64,000 nt of DNA from Hoeflea sp. (lineage in GTDB: Bacteria > Pseudomonadota > Alphaproteobacteria > Rhizobiales > Rhizobiaceae), in assembly GCF_030682515.1 (NCBI RefSeq), contig NZ_JAUXOD010000011.1, positions 93,608 to 157,607 on the forward strand, written 5' to 3'. The number at the start of each line of letters is the position of its first letter. The stretch's first letter is position 1. Positions 19,927 to 28,638 of this stretch are shown piece after piece. The position numbers were made by a program, and so were the translations under genes. The notes below the pieces were generated by a model that searched no databases, was not told where the DNA came from, and worked only from the letters and a program-made list of their open reading frames with translations.

Positions 19927-21112
19927 ACCGGGCGAGGGTGCGCGCCACGGCCCTGGCGATCACCAGTTCCTCGTCGGCCCTGACCACGAAGGCGGGGCGC
20001 GCGCTGGAGTCCCGCGTCAGACGCTCGGCTCCGGCGGCGTTGGCTTCAGGATCCACGGCGAAGCCCAGCCATTCCAGTTTCGCCAGGGTTCGCGCGCGGA
20101 TCGGCGCCGCGTTTTCGCCGATGCCGCCGGAGAACACCAGCGCATCGATGCCTTCCAGGCTGGCCGCCGCGGCGCCGATTTCCCCGACAAGCCGGTCGAC
20201 ATACATGTCGACGGCGAAGGCTGCGTCGGCTTCGCCGCTCGCCAGAAGGGTCCGCATGTCGCCGGAAATCCCCGACACGCCCGACAGGCCACTTTGATGA
20301 TAGAGCAACTTTGAAACCTTCTCCGCATCGCCCCCGAACTGCTCGAGCAGCCAGAGCACCGCGCCGGGATCGAGCCTGCCGGGCCGCTGCCCCATCATCA
20401 GGCCGTCAAGCGGTGTAAACCCCATTGATGTCCAGCGGCTTACCCCGTCGATCATGCCGCTGATCGACGAGCCATTGCCCAGATGACAGGCCACCACGCG
20501 GCCCCGCGGCACGCCCAGGCGCGGCAGGTTCTGGGCCACGTGCTCATAGGACAGGCCGTGAAATCCATAGCGGATCAGGCCCTGCCTGGCATAGGCGCGG
20601 GGCAGGGGCATCTCGCGCCGGACCGCGGGCACGCTGGCATGGAAGGCCGTGTCGAAGCAGGCCACCTGGATGATTCCGGGAAGTGCTGCGATGGCGGCAT
20701 CGATGCCGGCCAGGTTGTGCGGCTGATGGCCGGGCGCCAGCGGTGCCAGATCGGCGATGCCCGACCGGACTGTGGCGTCGATCGCCATCGGCGCGGCGAA
20801 CCGCTCGCCGCCATGGACCACCCGGTGGCCGACGCCGCCGATTGCGCCTGCGTGGGGAAGGACAATCTCGTCGATCAGCCGTGGCAGCAGGTCCGCATGG
20901 CCGTCATTCTCTGTGCCGAAGGCGACCGTCTCCCGCCCCGGAAGAACCAGCCTCGGCATCTGGCCGTGGCCTATGGCTTCGACCAGTCCCCAAAGAGTGC
21001 GCTCCATGCCGGGCGTGAAGAGAGCGAACTTGATCGAGGATGAGCCGCAGTTGAGGGCCAACAGGCTGTCATAAGCGCCATCGGTCATCTTGGTCGTGTC
21101 CTTTCCAGGCAA
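19925..21112 (-). CDS. ackA: Acetate kinase
   Basis: LALNCGSSSIKFALF, HRVVHGGERF, TRLDPGAVLWL-type motifs. Confidence 0.93.
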   Translation of the reverse strand: MPGKDTTKMTDGAYDSLLALNCGSSSIKFALFTPGMERTLWGLVEAIGHGQMPRLVLPGRETVAFGTENDGHADLLPRLIDEIVLPHAGAIGGVGHRVVHGGERFAAPMAIDATVRSGIADLAPLAPGHQPHNLAGIDAAIAALPGIIQVACFDTAFHASVPAVRREMPLPRAYARQGLIRYGFHGLSYEHVAQNLPRLGVPRGRVVACHLGNGSSISGMIDGVSRWTSMGFTPLDGLMMGQRPGRLDPGAVLWLLEQFGGDAEKVSKLLYHQSGLSGVSGISGDMRTLLASGEADAAFAVDMYVDRLVGEIGAAAASLEGIDALVFSGGIGENAAPIRARTLAKLEWLGFAVDPEANAAGAERLTRDSSARPAFVVRADEELVIARAVARTLAR

Positions 21113-21396
21113 TGAGGTGGCATTCCGGCGGGCTCCCGGGGAGTGGGGAGTCGGCCGTGCGCCTGTTGTGCCGGATTGGACGCGATGTGCAACTCAAATC
21201 CGCCACTGGTCTGGCGGACGCGGTCCAGCTGGACCGGTCTGGCCTGGCCAGCCCTGCGATATTCAGACCCGGAATGACGGGGGCAAGCCATGCGACGCTG
21301 CACCTGTCCCGGGCGCCGCGCGGGCCGGGTCGGGTGGTTTTGGGGTGCCGGAAATGTTTAGTAATTGTGCGGCGATGCAACATGGGCTCAAGGCTG

Positions 21397-21414
21397 GTCG
21401 CACCTCGGTGCGAC
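21397..21414. repeat. Perfect inverted repeat in the ackA/ABC intergenic region
   Basis: GTCGCACC-TC-GGTGCGAC. Confidence 0.5.
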
Positions 21415-21506
21415 TGTTAATATATGAAAACACTTCGATAAACGGCCATTTTGCGACGCAATATGATCAAAACAGGAAATTTCCGGCGCTTTGAATTCCC
21501 GATTGC

Positions 21507-21550
21507 AATGTTTAGTAAAAGCTGTTTCACTCAACAAATGACTTAACATT
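21507..21550. promoter_or_regulatory. Convergent AATGTTWAGT elements upstream of the sugar ABC/dha operon
   Basis: AATGTTTAGT at 21507-21516 and ACTTAACATT at 21541-21550; a third copy at 21353-21362. Confidence 0.4.
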
Positions 21551-21644
21551 TGCGGGTTTCGCTCCGCATGGTTTCGTCGGCAGGATTGAGGTGTTTCTGC
21601 AAAAGGGTCCGGCAAGGGGCCGGCCTGTTTTTTGGGAGGAAAGC

Positions 21645-22967
21645 ATGCAGTGTTTGAACAAGATTGCGCTTGGTGTCAGCGCGGCCGCGCTCATGGCGGC
21701 GGCGTCCATGACGAGTGCCAAGGCGAATGAACTGACGCTTTGCTGGGCCGCATGGGACCCGGCCAATGCCCTGGTCGAGCTGTCCAAGGATTTTGAAACC
21801 AAGACCGGCACGAAGATGAACTTCGAGTTCGTGCCATGGCCGAACTTCGCCGACCGGATTCTCAACGAACTCAACGCCGGCGGCAAGCTGTGCGACCTGC
21901 TGATCGGCGATTCGCAGTGGCTGGGCGGTTCGGCCGAGAACGGCTATTACGTCAAGCTCAATGACTTCTTCGACAAGGAAGGCATCTCGATGGACGATTT
22001 CGCGGCTGCGGCCGTGAACGCCTATTCGACCTGGCCCAAGGGCACGCCGAACTATTGGGCACTGCCGGCGATGGGCGACGCCAATGGCTGGTTCTATCGC
22101 AAGGACTGGTTCGAGGATCCGGCCATCATGGCTGACTACAAGACCAAGACCGGGGCGGACCTGGCGCCGCCGAAGACCTGGGACGAACTCAAGCAGATCG
22201 CCGAATTCTTCCAGGGACGCGAAGTCAACGGCCAGACCGTCTATGGCGCGGCGATCTTCACCGAGCGCGCCTCCGAGGGCATCACCATGGGCGCCACCTC
22301 GGCGATGTATCCCTATGGGTTCAAGTACGAGATGACGCCCGGCGCCTATGACATGGAGGGCGCCGTCAACTCCGAAGGGGCGGTTGCAGGTCTCGAGATG
22401 TACAAGGCGCTTTACAAGTGCTGCACGCCGCCCGGCTACACCGACAGCTACATGGGCGAAGGCCTCGATGCGTTCAAGTCAGGCCAGGTGGCCATGATGA
22501 TGAACTGGTTCGCCTTCATGCCGGGCATGGCCAAGGACGAGAAGGTTGGCTCGGTCACCGGGTTCTTCGTCAATCCGGGCCAGACGATTGCGGCCTCGAC
22601 CCTCGGCGGGCAGGGCATTTCGGTGGTGGCCAACACGGACAACATGGACGGCGCGCTGGCCTATATCAAATGGTTCGCCGATCCGGAGATCCAGAAGAAG
22701 TGGTGGGCGCTGGGCGGCTATGCGGTTCACAATGCGGTTCTCAACGATCCGGCATTCCCGAGCTCGCAGCCCTTTGCGGGCGACTTCCTGGTCGCCATGA
22801 ACCAGGTGCAGGATTTCTGGCAGGAGCCCTCCTACGCCAGCCTGCTCCAGGCCATGCAGAAGCGTCTGCATGACTATGTGGTTGCCGATCAGGGCACCGC
22901 AAAGGAAGCGCTCGACAATCTGATTGCCGACTGGACGGTGATCTTCGAGGACGACGGCAAACTCTAA
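21645..22967 (+). CDS. Sugar/polyol ABC transporter substrate-binding protein
   Basis: Signal peptide; family 1 SBP (LTLCWAAWDPANALVELSKDFETKTG); GGGAGGAAAGC before ATG. Confidence 0.87.
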   Translation: MQCLNKIALGVSAAALMAAASMTSAKANELTLCWAAWDPANALVELSKDFETKTGTKMNFEFVPWPNFADRILNELNAGGKLCDLLIGDSQWLGGSAENGYYVKLNDFFDKEGISMDDFAAAAVNAYSTWPKGTPNYWALPAMGDANGWFYRKDWFEDPAIMADYKTKTGADLAPPKTWDELKQIAEFFQGREVNGQTVYGAAIFTERASEGITMGATSAMYPYGFKYEMTPGAYDMEGAVNSEGAVAGLEMYKALYKCCTPPGYTDSYMGEGLDAFKSGQVAMMMNWFAFMPGMAKDEKVGSVTGFFVNPGQTIAASTLGGQGISVVANTDNMDGALAYIKWFADPEIQKKWWALGGYAVHNAVLNDPAFPSSQPFAGDFLVAMNQVQDFWQEPSYASLLQAMQKRLHDYVVADQGTAKEALDNLIADWTVIFEDDGKL

Positions 22968-22988
22968 GGCTTCTCGTCTCGCGTCGCT

Positions 22989-23015
22989 GCCGCCCCGGTT
23001 CCTGATCGGGGCGGC
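22989..23015 (+). terminator. Intra-operon hairpin between SBP and permease genes
   Basis: GCCGCCCCG-N9-CGGGGCGGC, about 22 nt after the SBP stop. Confidence 0.6.
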
Positions 23016-23041
23016 GGCACCAGGATTGTCTCTTTCTGCCA

Positions 23042-24025
23042 ATGTATGGATCCGGACCAGTGAACAACGACACCGGCATGATTGATCGTGCCGCCACCAT
23101 GGCGGCAAAGGCCACTCCGCCCCGACTCGTGCGGCGGGTGCGCGGCCTCTCCGACAAGGCGATCGCCTGGCTGTTCATCGCGCCGACGATGCTGCTGCTG
23201 CTGGTCATCAACATTTTTCCGCTGATCTGGACCATCCAGCTGTCGTTCACCAATTACCGCGCCAACCGGCCAAATGCGGAAGTGGTCAATGTCGGCCTGC
23301 GCAATTACGAGCGCCTGCTGACGGATCCCGATGTCTGGATCGCGATGCAGACCACCGCGCAGTTCGTGTTCTGGTCTATCCTGCTGCAGACGGTGATCGG
23401 TTTCACGCTCGCCTACCTTATCGACCGCAAGTTCCGCGGCCACGCGTTCTGGACGACGGTGATCCTCATTCCGATGATGCTGTCGCCCGCCGTGGTCGGC
23501 AATTTCTGGCGGTTCCTCTACCAGCCGCAGATCGGGCTGTTCAACTACATCGTCTCCTTCTTCACCGGCATCGAGCCGAGCTCCTTCGAGATGCTCGGCT
23601 CCGTGAGCCTCGCGCCCTGGTCGATCGTCATCGTCGATACCTGGATGTGGACTCCCTATGTCATGCTCATCTGCCTGGCGGGCCTCAGATCCATTCCCGA
23701 CTACATCTATGAGGCGGCGGAGGTCGACCGCGCATCGCCCTGGCGGCAGTTCTGGTCCATCACCGTGCCGATGGCGCTTCCCTTCATCATGCTGGCGGTG
23801 CTGTTCAGGGGCATCGAGAACTTCAAGATGTTCGACATGGTCAATCTCTTGACCGGCGGGGGACCCGGCTCGATCACCGAGGTGGCCTCGATCACGCTCA
23901 AGCGCCAGGCGTTCGAAGCCTGGCGGACAGGCCCGTCATCGGCCTTCGCGATCATCCTGTTCGTCGCGGTGTTCGGTCTCGCCAATATCTACGTCAAGGC
24001 TTTGAACAGGGTGAAGCAGCGATGA
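23042..24025 (+). CDS. Sugar ABC transporter permease (MalF-type)
   Basis: YEAAEVDRASPWRQFWSITVPMALP EAA loop; multi-TM. Confidence 0.87.
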   Translation: MYGSGPVNNDTGMIDRAATMAAKATPPRLVRRVRGLSDKAIAWLFIAPTMLLLLVINIFPLIWTIQLSFTNYRANRPNAEVVNVGLRNYERLLTDPDVWIAMQTTAQFVFWSILLQTVIGFTLAYLIDRKFRGHAFWTTVILIPMMLSPAVVGNFWRFLYQPQIGLFNYIVSFFTGIEPSSFEMLGSVSLAPWSIVIVDTWMWTPYVMLICLAGLRSIPDYIYEAAEVDRASPWRQFWSITVPMALPFIMLAVLFRGIENFKMFDMVNLLTGGGPGSITEVASITLKRQAFEAWRTGPSSAFAIILFVAVFGLANIYVKALNRVKQR

Positions 24026-24975
24026 GCGGACTTTCCTCAGCCCATTCCGTCGTCGAGCCGGGAATCTGGTCCAAGCGGATCGCGGGGACCCTGGTGGTGA
24101 TCTACGCGCTGATCACCATGATTCCGCTCTTGTGGATCTTCGCGACCTCGCTCAAATCGCCGCCAGACTCGATCTCTTATCCTCCCAAGATCCTCTTCAC
24201 GCCGACTGTGGAAGGCTATTGCAACCTGTTCACCACCAGGTCGCGGCAGACCCAGGACTATATCGAGAGCCTCGGGCCTCCGGCCAATGTCTGCGAGGAA
24301 ATTGCCCGTGACCGGTCCATGGTCGTGGTCGGCGCGTCAAAATACTGGCCGCGGTTTGTCAATTCGCTGGTGATCGCGTTCGGATCGACATTCCTGGCGG
24401 TGTTTCTCGGCACGCTCGCGGCCTACGGGTTTTCCCGCTTCAAGGTGCCGCTTGCCGACGATCTCCTGTTCTTCATCCTGTCGACCCGGATGATGCCGCC
24501 GATCGCGGTGGCGATCCCGATCTATCTCATGTACCGTGAGCTCGGTCTTTCGGACACGGCGCTCGGGATGATCCTGCTTTACACCGCGGTCAATGTGTCG
24601 CTGGCGGTGTGGCTGCTCAAGGGCTTCATCGACGAGATCCCGCGCGAATATGAAGAGGCGGCGCTGATCGACGGCTACACACGGCTGCAGGCCTTCGTCA
24701 AAGTGGTGCTGCCGCAGGCAACCACCGGAATCGCCGCGACCGCGATCTTCTGCCTGATCTTTGCCTGGAACGAGTACGCCTTCGCGGTGCTGCTGACGTC
24801 TGGCACCGCGCAGACGGCGCCGCCGTTCATCCCGACCATCATCGGCGAGGGCGGCATGGACTGGCCGGCCGTCGGTGCGGGCACGACGATCTTCCTGGTC
24901 CCCATCCTGGTGTTCACGATCCTGTTGCGTAAGCACCTGCTGCGCGGAATCACCTTCGGAGCCGTTCGCAAATGA
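24022..24975 (+). CDS. Sugar ABC transporter permease (MalG-type)
   Basis: YEEAALIDGYTRLQAFVKVVLPQATTG; RGITFGAVRK C-terminus. Confidence 0.88.
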   Translation: MSGLSSAHSVVEPGIWSKRIAGTLVVIYALITMIPLLWIFATSLKSPPDSISYPPKILFTPTVEGYCNLFTTRSRQTQDYIESLGPPANVCEEIARDRSMVVVGASKYWPRFVNSLVIAFGSTFLAVFLGTLAAYGFSRFKVPLADDLLFFILSTRMMPPIAVAIPIYLMYRELGLSDTALGMILLYTAVNVSLAVWLLKGFIDEIPREYEEAALIDGYTRLQAFVKVVLPQATTGIAATAIFCLIFAWNEYAFAVLLTSGTAQTAPPFIPTIIGEGGMDWPAVGAGTTIFLVPILVFTILLRKHLLRGITFGAVRK

Positions 24976-25184
24976 GCACCACGCAGACCAAGCCGCCGGA
25001 GAGCCTGCGCAAGAGGCCGATCTATCTGCGCCGCGGGCCGATGGAGAACCTCGCCACGGCCGTCATCGGCCTCGGCTTCCTGATGATGTTCCAGCCCTTC
25101 GCGCTGGCGCTCTACACCTGGTCGTTCGTCACGCTGCTCGCGGGCACGGTGATGTTCATCGTCGTTTCGAAATTTCCGGAGTAG
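24972..25184 (+). CDS. Small (70 aa) predicted two-TM protein embedded in the ABC operon
   Basis: ORF overlaps the preceding stop by 4 nt and ends 4 nt before the ATPase start; two hydrophobic segments. Confidence 0.75.
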   Translation: MSTTQTKPPESLRKRPIYLRRGPMENLATAVIGLGFLMMFQPFALALYTWSFVTLLAGTVMFIVVSKFPE

Positions 25185-25188
25185 ATCC

Positions 25189-26286
25189 TTGGCCGAAATC
25201 CGCATCGAGAACCTGCGCAAGTCCTTCGGCAGCTTTGTCGCCGTGCAGGAATCGAGCTTCACCGTCGAGGATGGCGAATTCCTGGCATTGCTCGGGCCAT
25301 CAGGCTGCGGCAAGACAACGACGCTCAGGATGATTGCCGGACTGGAGCTTCCCACCAGCGGCTCTATCCTTCTCGACAAGGAGGATGTGACGTTCAACCG
25401 GGCGCGTGACCGCGACATCGCCTTCGTGTTCCAGCTTTTTGCGCTTTATCCGCACATGAATGTGCGCAAGAACATCGGCTTTCCGCTGCTGGCCCAGGGC
25501 GTTGCCAAGGCCGAAATCCGGGCGCGCGTCGAGGAAACCGCGCGGCTTCTTCAGATCGACCACATTCTCGACAAGCCGGTGTCGGGACTGGCCGGTGGTG
25601 ACCGGCAGCGCGTGGCGCTCGGCCGTGCGATCGTGCGGCGGCCGAAGTGCTTCCTGATGGACGAGCCGCTGGGGACGCTCGACGCCGAGTTCCGCAATGT
25701 CATGGTGCATGAGCTGCGCGAGCTGCACAACCGGATCAAGGCCACCACGATCTATGTCACCCATGACCAGCTCGAGGCGATGGCGATGGCCGACAAGATC
25801 GCGGTCATGAACCATGGCGTGATCGAGCAGTTCGGGTCGCCGCAACAGATCTATGACCACCCGGCGTCGATCTATGTCGCCGATTTCATCGGCTCACCGC
25901 CGATGAATTTCATCGGCTTCGGCGGCGGCATCGCGAAGGGCGCGACATCGGTGCAGGTTGGCGACGCCGCGGTCGCGGTTCCGGAAGCGCTCGAGGACGT
26001 GAGCGCCGGCGACATGGTGCTGGGCGTGCGTCCCGAGCATGTGCGCTTTTCCGATGCAGCACCCCTGCGGGGCAGCATCTACGGCGTCGAATACCTCGGC
26101 ACGACCCAGATCGTGGTGGTCGAGACCGCCTATGGCTTCTGCAAGGTCCGGGCTCCGGCGGACCAGGTTTTCCGGATCGGCGAGGCCGTCGGCCTGGATC
26201 TTGACGCAACGCGCCTGTCGCTGTTCCGCAAGGACACCGGCAAGGCGATCCGGACTGTCCGTGCCGGGGAGATGGCTCATGGCTGA
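25189..26286 (+). CDS. Sugar ABC transporter ATP-binding protein 1 (TTG start)
   Basis: Walker A GPSGCGKTT; RQRVALGRAIV; MalK-like C-terminal domain. Confidence 0.9.
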   Translation: MAEIRIENLRKSFGSFVAVQESSFTVEDGEFLALLGPSGCGKTTTLRMIAGLELPTSGSILLDKEDVTFNRARDRDIAFVFQLFALYPHMNVRKNIGFPLLAQGVAKAEIRARVEETARLLQIDHILDKPVSGLAGGDRQRVALGRAIVRRPKCFLMDEPLGTLDAEFRNVMVHELRELHNRIKATTIYVTHDQLEAMAMADKIAVMNHGVIEQFGSPQQIYDHPASIYVADFIGSPPMNFIGFGGGIAKGATSVQVGDAAVAVPEALEDVSAGDMVLGVRPEHVRFSDAAPLRGSIYGVEYLGTTQIVVVETAYGFCKVRAPADQVFRIGEAVGLDLDATRLSLFRKDTGKAIRTVRAGEMAHG

Positions 26287-27301
26287 AGTGCGGCTGGAAG
26301 GCCTCGGCAAATCCTTCGGCACCAGCCGCGCCGTGACCGGCATGGACCTGGTGATTGCCGATGGCGAATTCGTGGTCCTGCTGGGGCCCACGGGCGCCGG
26401 CAAGACCACCACCCTCAGGCTTATCGCCGGGCTTGAGCGTCCGGATGCGGGATCCATCCGGATCGGTGAGGAGGACGTGACCGGGCTGTCGCCGGCGGAG
26501 CGCGATGTTGCCTTCGTGTTTCAACAATATTCGCTCTATCCGCATCTGAGCGTTTTCGACAATCTCGCGTTTCCGCTGAAGTCGCCGGCCCGGCGCTGGT
26601 CGGCCGGCGAGATCGACGCACGGGTGCGCGACATCGCCAGAATGGTGCGCATCGACCACAAGCTTGACAGCAAGTCGACGAAGCTGTCGGGCGGCGAGAT
26701 GCAGCGCGTGGCGATCGGCAGGGCCCTGGTGCGCGAGCCGTCGATCTTCCTGATGGATGAACCGCTGTCCTCGCTCGACGCCAAGCTGAGAGCCGACCTC
26801 AGGCTCGAGCTCAAACGCATCCAGAGCGAGATCGGCGCGACATTGCTTTATGTGACGCATGACCAGATCGAGGCCATGACCATGGCGGACAGGATCGGTA
26901 TTCTCGCGGAAGGCCATCTGACCCAAATCGGAAGTCCGCGCGAGATCTACACCGCGCCCGCCAATCTGCACGTCGCCGCGCGCCTGGGTCATCCGCATAT
27001 CAACCTGATCAAGCCCGGGCTGCTGCCCTGTCAATCGATGCCCGATGGGGTCAGGACCATCGGTGCGCGGACCGAGCACATTTTGGTCGAAGCCGCGGCT
27101 TCTGTGGCGCAGGGCAATGGTCGGGTCGACTGGATCGAGCATCTCGGCGACCAGAACCATCTGCATATTCTGGTGGACGGGCAGAAAATCACATTGCTTG
27201 CCGATCCCTATTCCGGTTTCAAGGCGGGGGATCCGGTTTCGGTTTCCCTCAAGCAGCCGCTTTTCTTCGGAGCGGACGACAGGAGGATCACCGATGTCTG
27301 A
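26279..27301 (+). CDS. Sugar ABC transporter ATP-binding protein 2
   Basis: MAEVRLEGLGKSFG start at 26279; Walker [26 protein letters not shown]. Confidence 0.9.
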   Translation: MAEVRLEGLGKSFGTSRAVTGMDLVIADGEFVVLLGPTGAGKTTTLRLIAGLERPDAGSIRIGEEDVTGLSPAERDVAFVFQQYSLYPHLSVFDNLAFPLKSPARRWSAGEIDARVRDIARMVRIDHKLDSKSTKLSGGEMQRVAIGRALVREPSIFLMDEPLSSLDAKLRADLRLELKRIQSEIGATLLYVTHDQIEAMTMADRIGILAEGHLTQIGSPREIYTAPANLHVAARLGHPHINLIKPGLLPCQSMPDGVRTIGARTEHILVEAAASVAQGNGRVDWIEHLGDQNHLHILVDGQKITLLADPYSGFKAGDPVSVSLKQPLFFGADDRRITDV

Positions 27302-27923
27302 GAGCAAGACGGGCATGACGTCCGATGATTTCCGCAGCCTTGTCGTCGCAATGGCCGCCGCAATCGAGGCCAATGCCGACCGGCTTACCGAGCTCGACAG
27401 CGCGATCGGCGACGGGGATCACGGCGCCAATATGAAGCGCGGCTTCCAGGCGGTTCTGGGCGAGCTCGACCAGCTGGCAACCAAGCCGGTGCCGGAAGCG
27501 CTCAAGGCCGCGGGCATGAAACTGGTGATGACGGTCGGCGGCGCCTCCGGCCCGCTGGTGGGCACATTGCTGATGACGCTCGGCAAGGAGCTTCCGGCGG
27601 ATTTCGATCGCCAGGCGTTCGTCATGGCTTACGAAAAGGCTGTGGATGCCGTGGCCGCGCGCGGGAAATCCCACGCGGGACAGAAGACCATGCTGGATGT
27701 GCTCTATCCGATCCTGGATGCCATGCGCGAGGGCGCCGATCCGGACGAGGTCGCAGCCAGGGCCCGGGCCGCGGCCGATGCAACGGTTCCGATGCTCGCC
27801 ACGCGCGGCCGGGCTTCCTTTCTCGGCGAACGGTCGATCGGGCACATGGATCCCGGCGCGGCATCGGTTGCGCTGCTGGCGGGCGTCGTCGCCCGGACGC
27901 TGCAAACACATCAAGGAGCTTGA
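27294..27923 (+). CDS. dhaL: Dihydroxyacetone kinase subunit DhaL (ADP-binding)
   Basis: LDSAIGDGDHGANMKRGF, GGASGPLVGTLLMTLGKEL, GRASFLGERSIGHMDPGAAS. Confidence 0.92.
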   Translation: MSESKTGMTSDDFRSLVVAMAAAIEANADRLTELDSAIGDGDHGANMKRGFQAVLGELDQLATKPVPEALKAAGMKLVMTVGGASGPLVGTLLMTLGKELPADFDRQAFVMAYEKAVDAVAARGKSHAGQKTMLDVLYPILDAMREGADPDEVAARARAAADATVPMLATRGRASFLGERSIGHMDPGAASVALLAGVVARTLQTHQGA

Positions 27924-27926
27924 GGC

Positions 27927-28313
27927 ATGAATGTCGGGATTGTGATTGTGTCGCACTCGCCCCTGGTGGCGGAAGGTGTCGCCGACATGGTGCGGCAAAT
28001 GGTGGGCGACGAGGTTGGGCTCGCCTGGTGCGGCGGAGATCCGGCCGGCGGGCTCGGAACCAGCGTCGAGGCAATCACCGCTGCTATCGACAAGGCCTGG
28101 TCCGATGCGGGCGTGGCTGTGCTGGTCGATCTGGGCGGGGCCGAGACCAATACGGAAATGGCGATCGAGTTCATCGGCGAGCCTCGCGCGTCGCTGATCG
28201 CCATCTGCAATGCGCCGATCGTCGAGGGCGCGATCATGGCGGCAACGGAAGCGTCGGGCGGCGCCCCGCTTGCCACCGTGGTGGCGACGGCCGAAGAACT
28301 GTCGCCCCTGTGA
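27927..28313 (+). CDS. dhaM: Dihydroxyacetone kinase phosphodonor subunit DhaM (EIIA domain only)
   Basis: IVIVSHSPLVAEG active-site His; 128 aa. Confidence 0.88.
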   Translation: MNVGIVIVSHSPLVAEGVADMVRQMVGDEVGLAWCGGDPAGGLGTSVEAITAAIDKAWSDAGVAVLVDLGGAETNTEMAIEFIGEPRASLIAICNAPIVEGAIMAATEASGGAPLATVVATAEELSPL

Positions 28314-28335
28314 GCGGGTTGGAAGGACATCACAC

Positions 28336-28638
28336 ATGACGGCCAAGGCGGTTTCCGAAGTGATCATCACCAATGAGGTGGGGCTGCATGCCCGGCCTTC
28401 GGTGAAATTCACCAAGCTAGCCAAGACATTTCCCTGCACGGTGGAGTTTGCCACAAGTGAGGACGGTCCGTGGATCGACGCCAAGAGCATCGTCAAGGTG
28501 ATGGGCGCCAAGGCGCCCAAGGGAACGAGGCTTTTGTTGCGGGCCCAGGGCGAGCAGTCGACCACGGCGGTCGCAGCCCTGATCGCGCTGGTTGAACGCG
28601 GATTTGATGAAGGCGGCGGGCATGGCGAGCCCCAGTAG
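28336..28638 (+). CDS. HPr family phosphocarrier protein
   Basis: NEVGLHARPSVKFTKLA active-site His15 motif. Confidence 0.92.
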   Translation: MTAKAVSEVIITNEVGLHARPSVKFTKLAKTFPCTVEFATSEDGPWIDAKSIVKVMGAKAPKGTRLLLRAQGEQSTTAVAALIALVERGFDEGGGHGEPQ

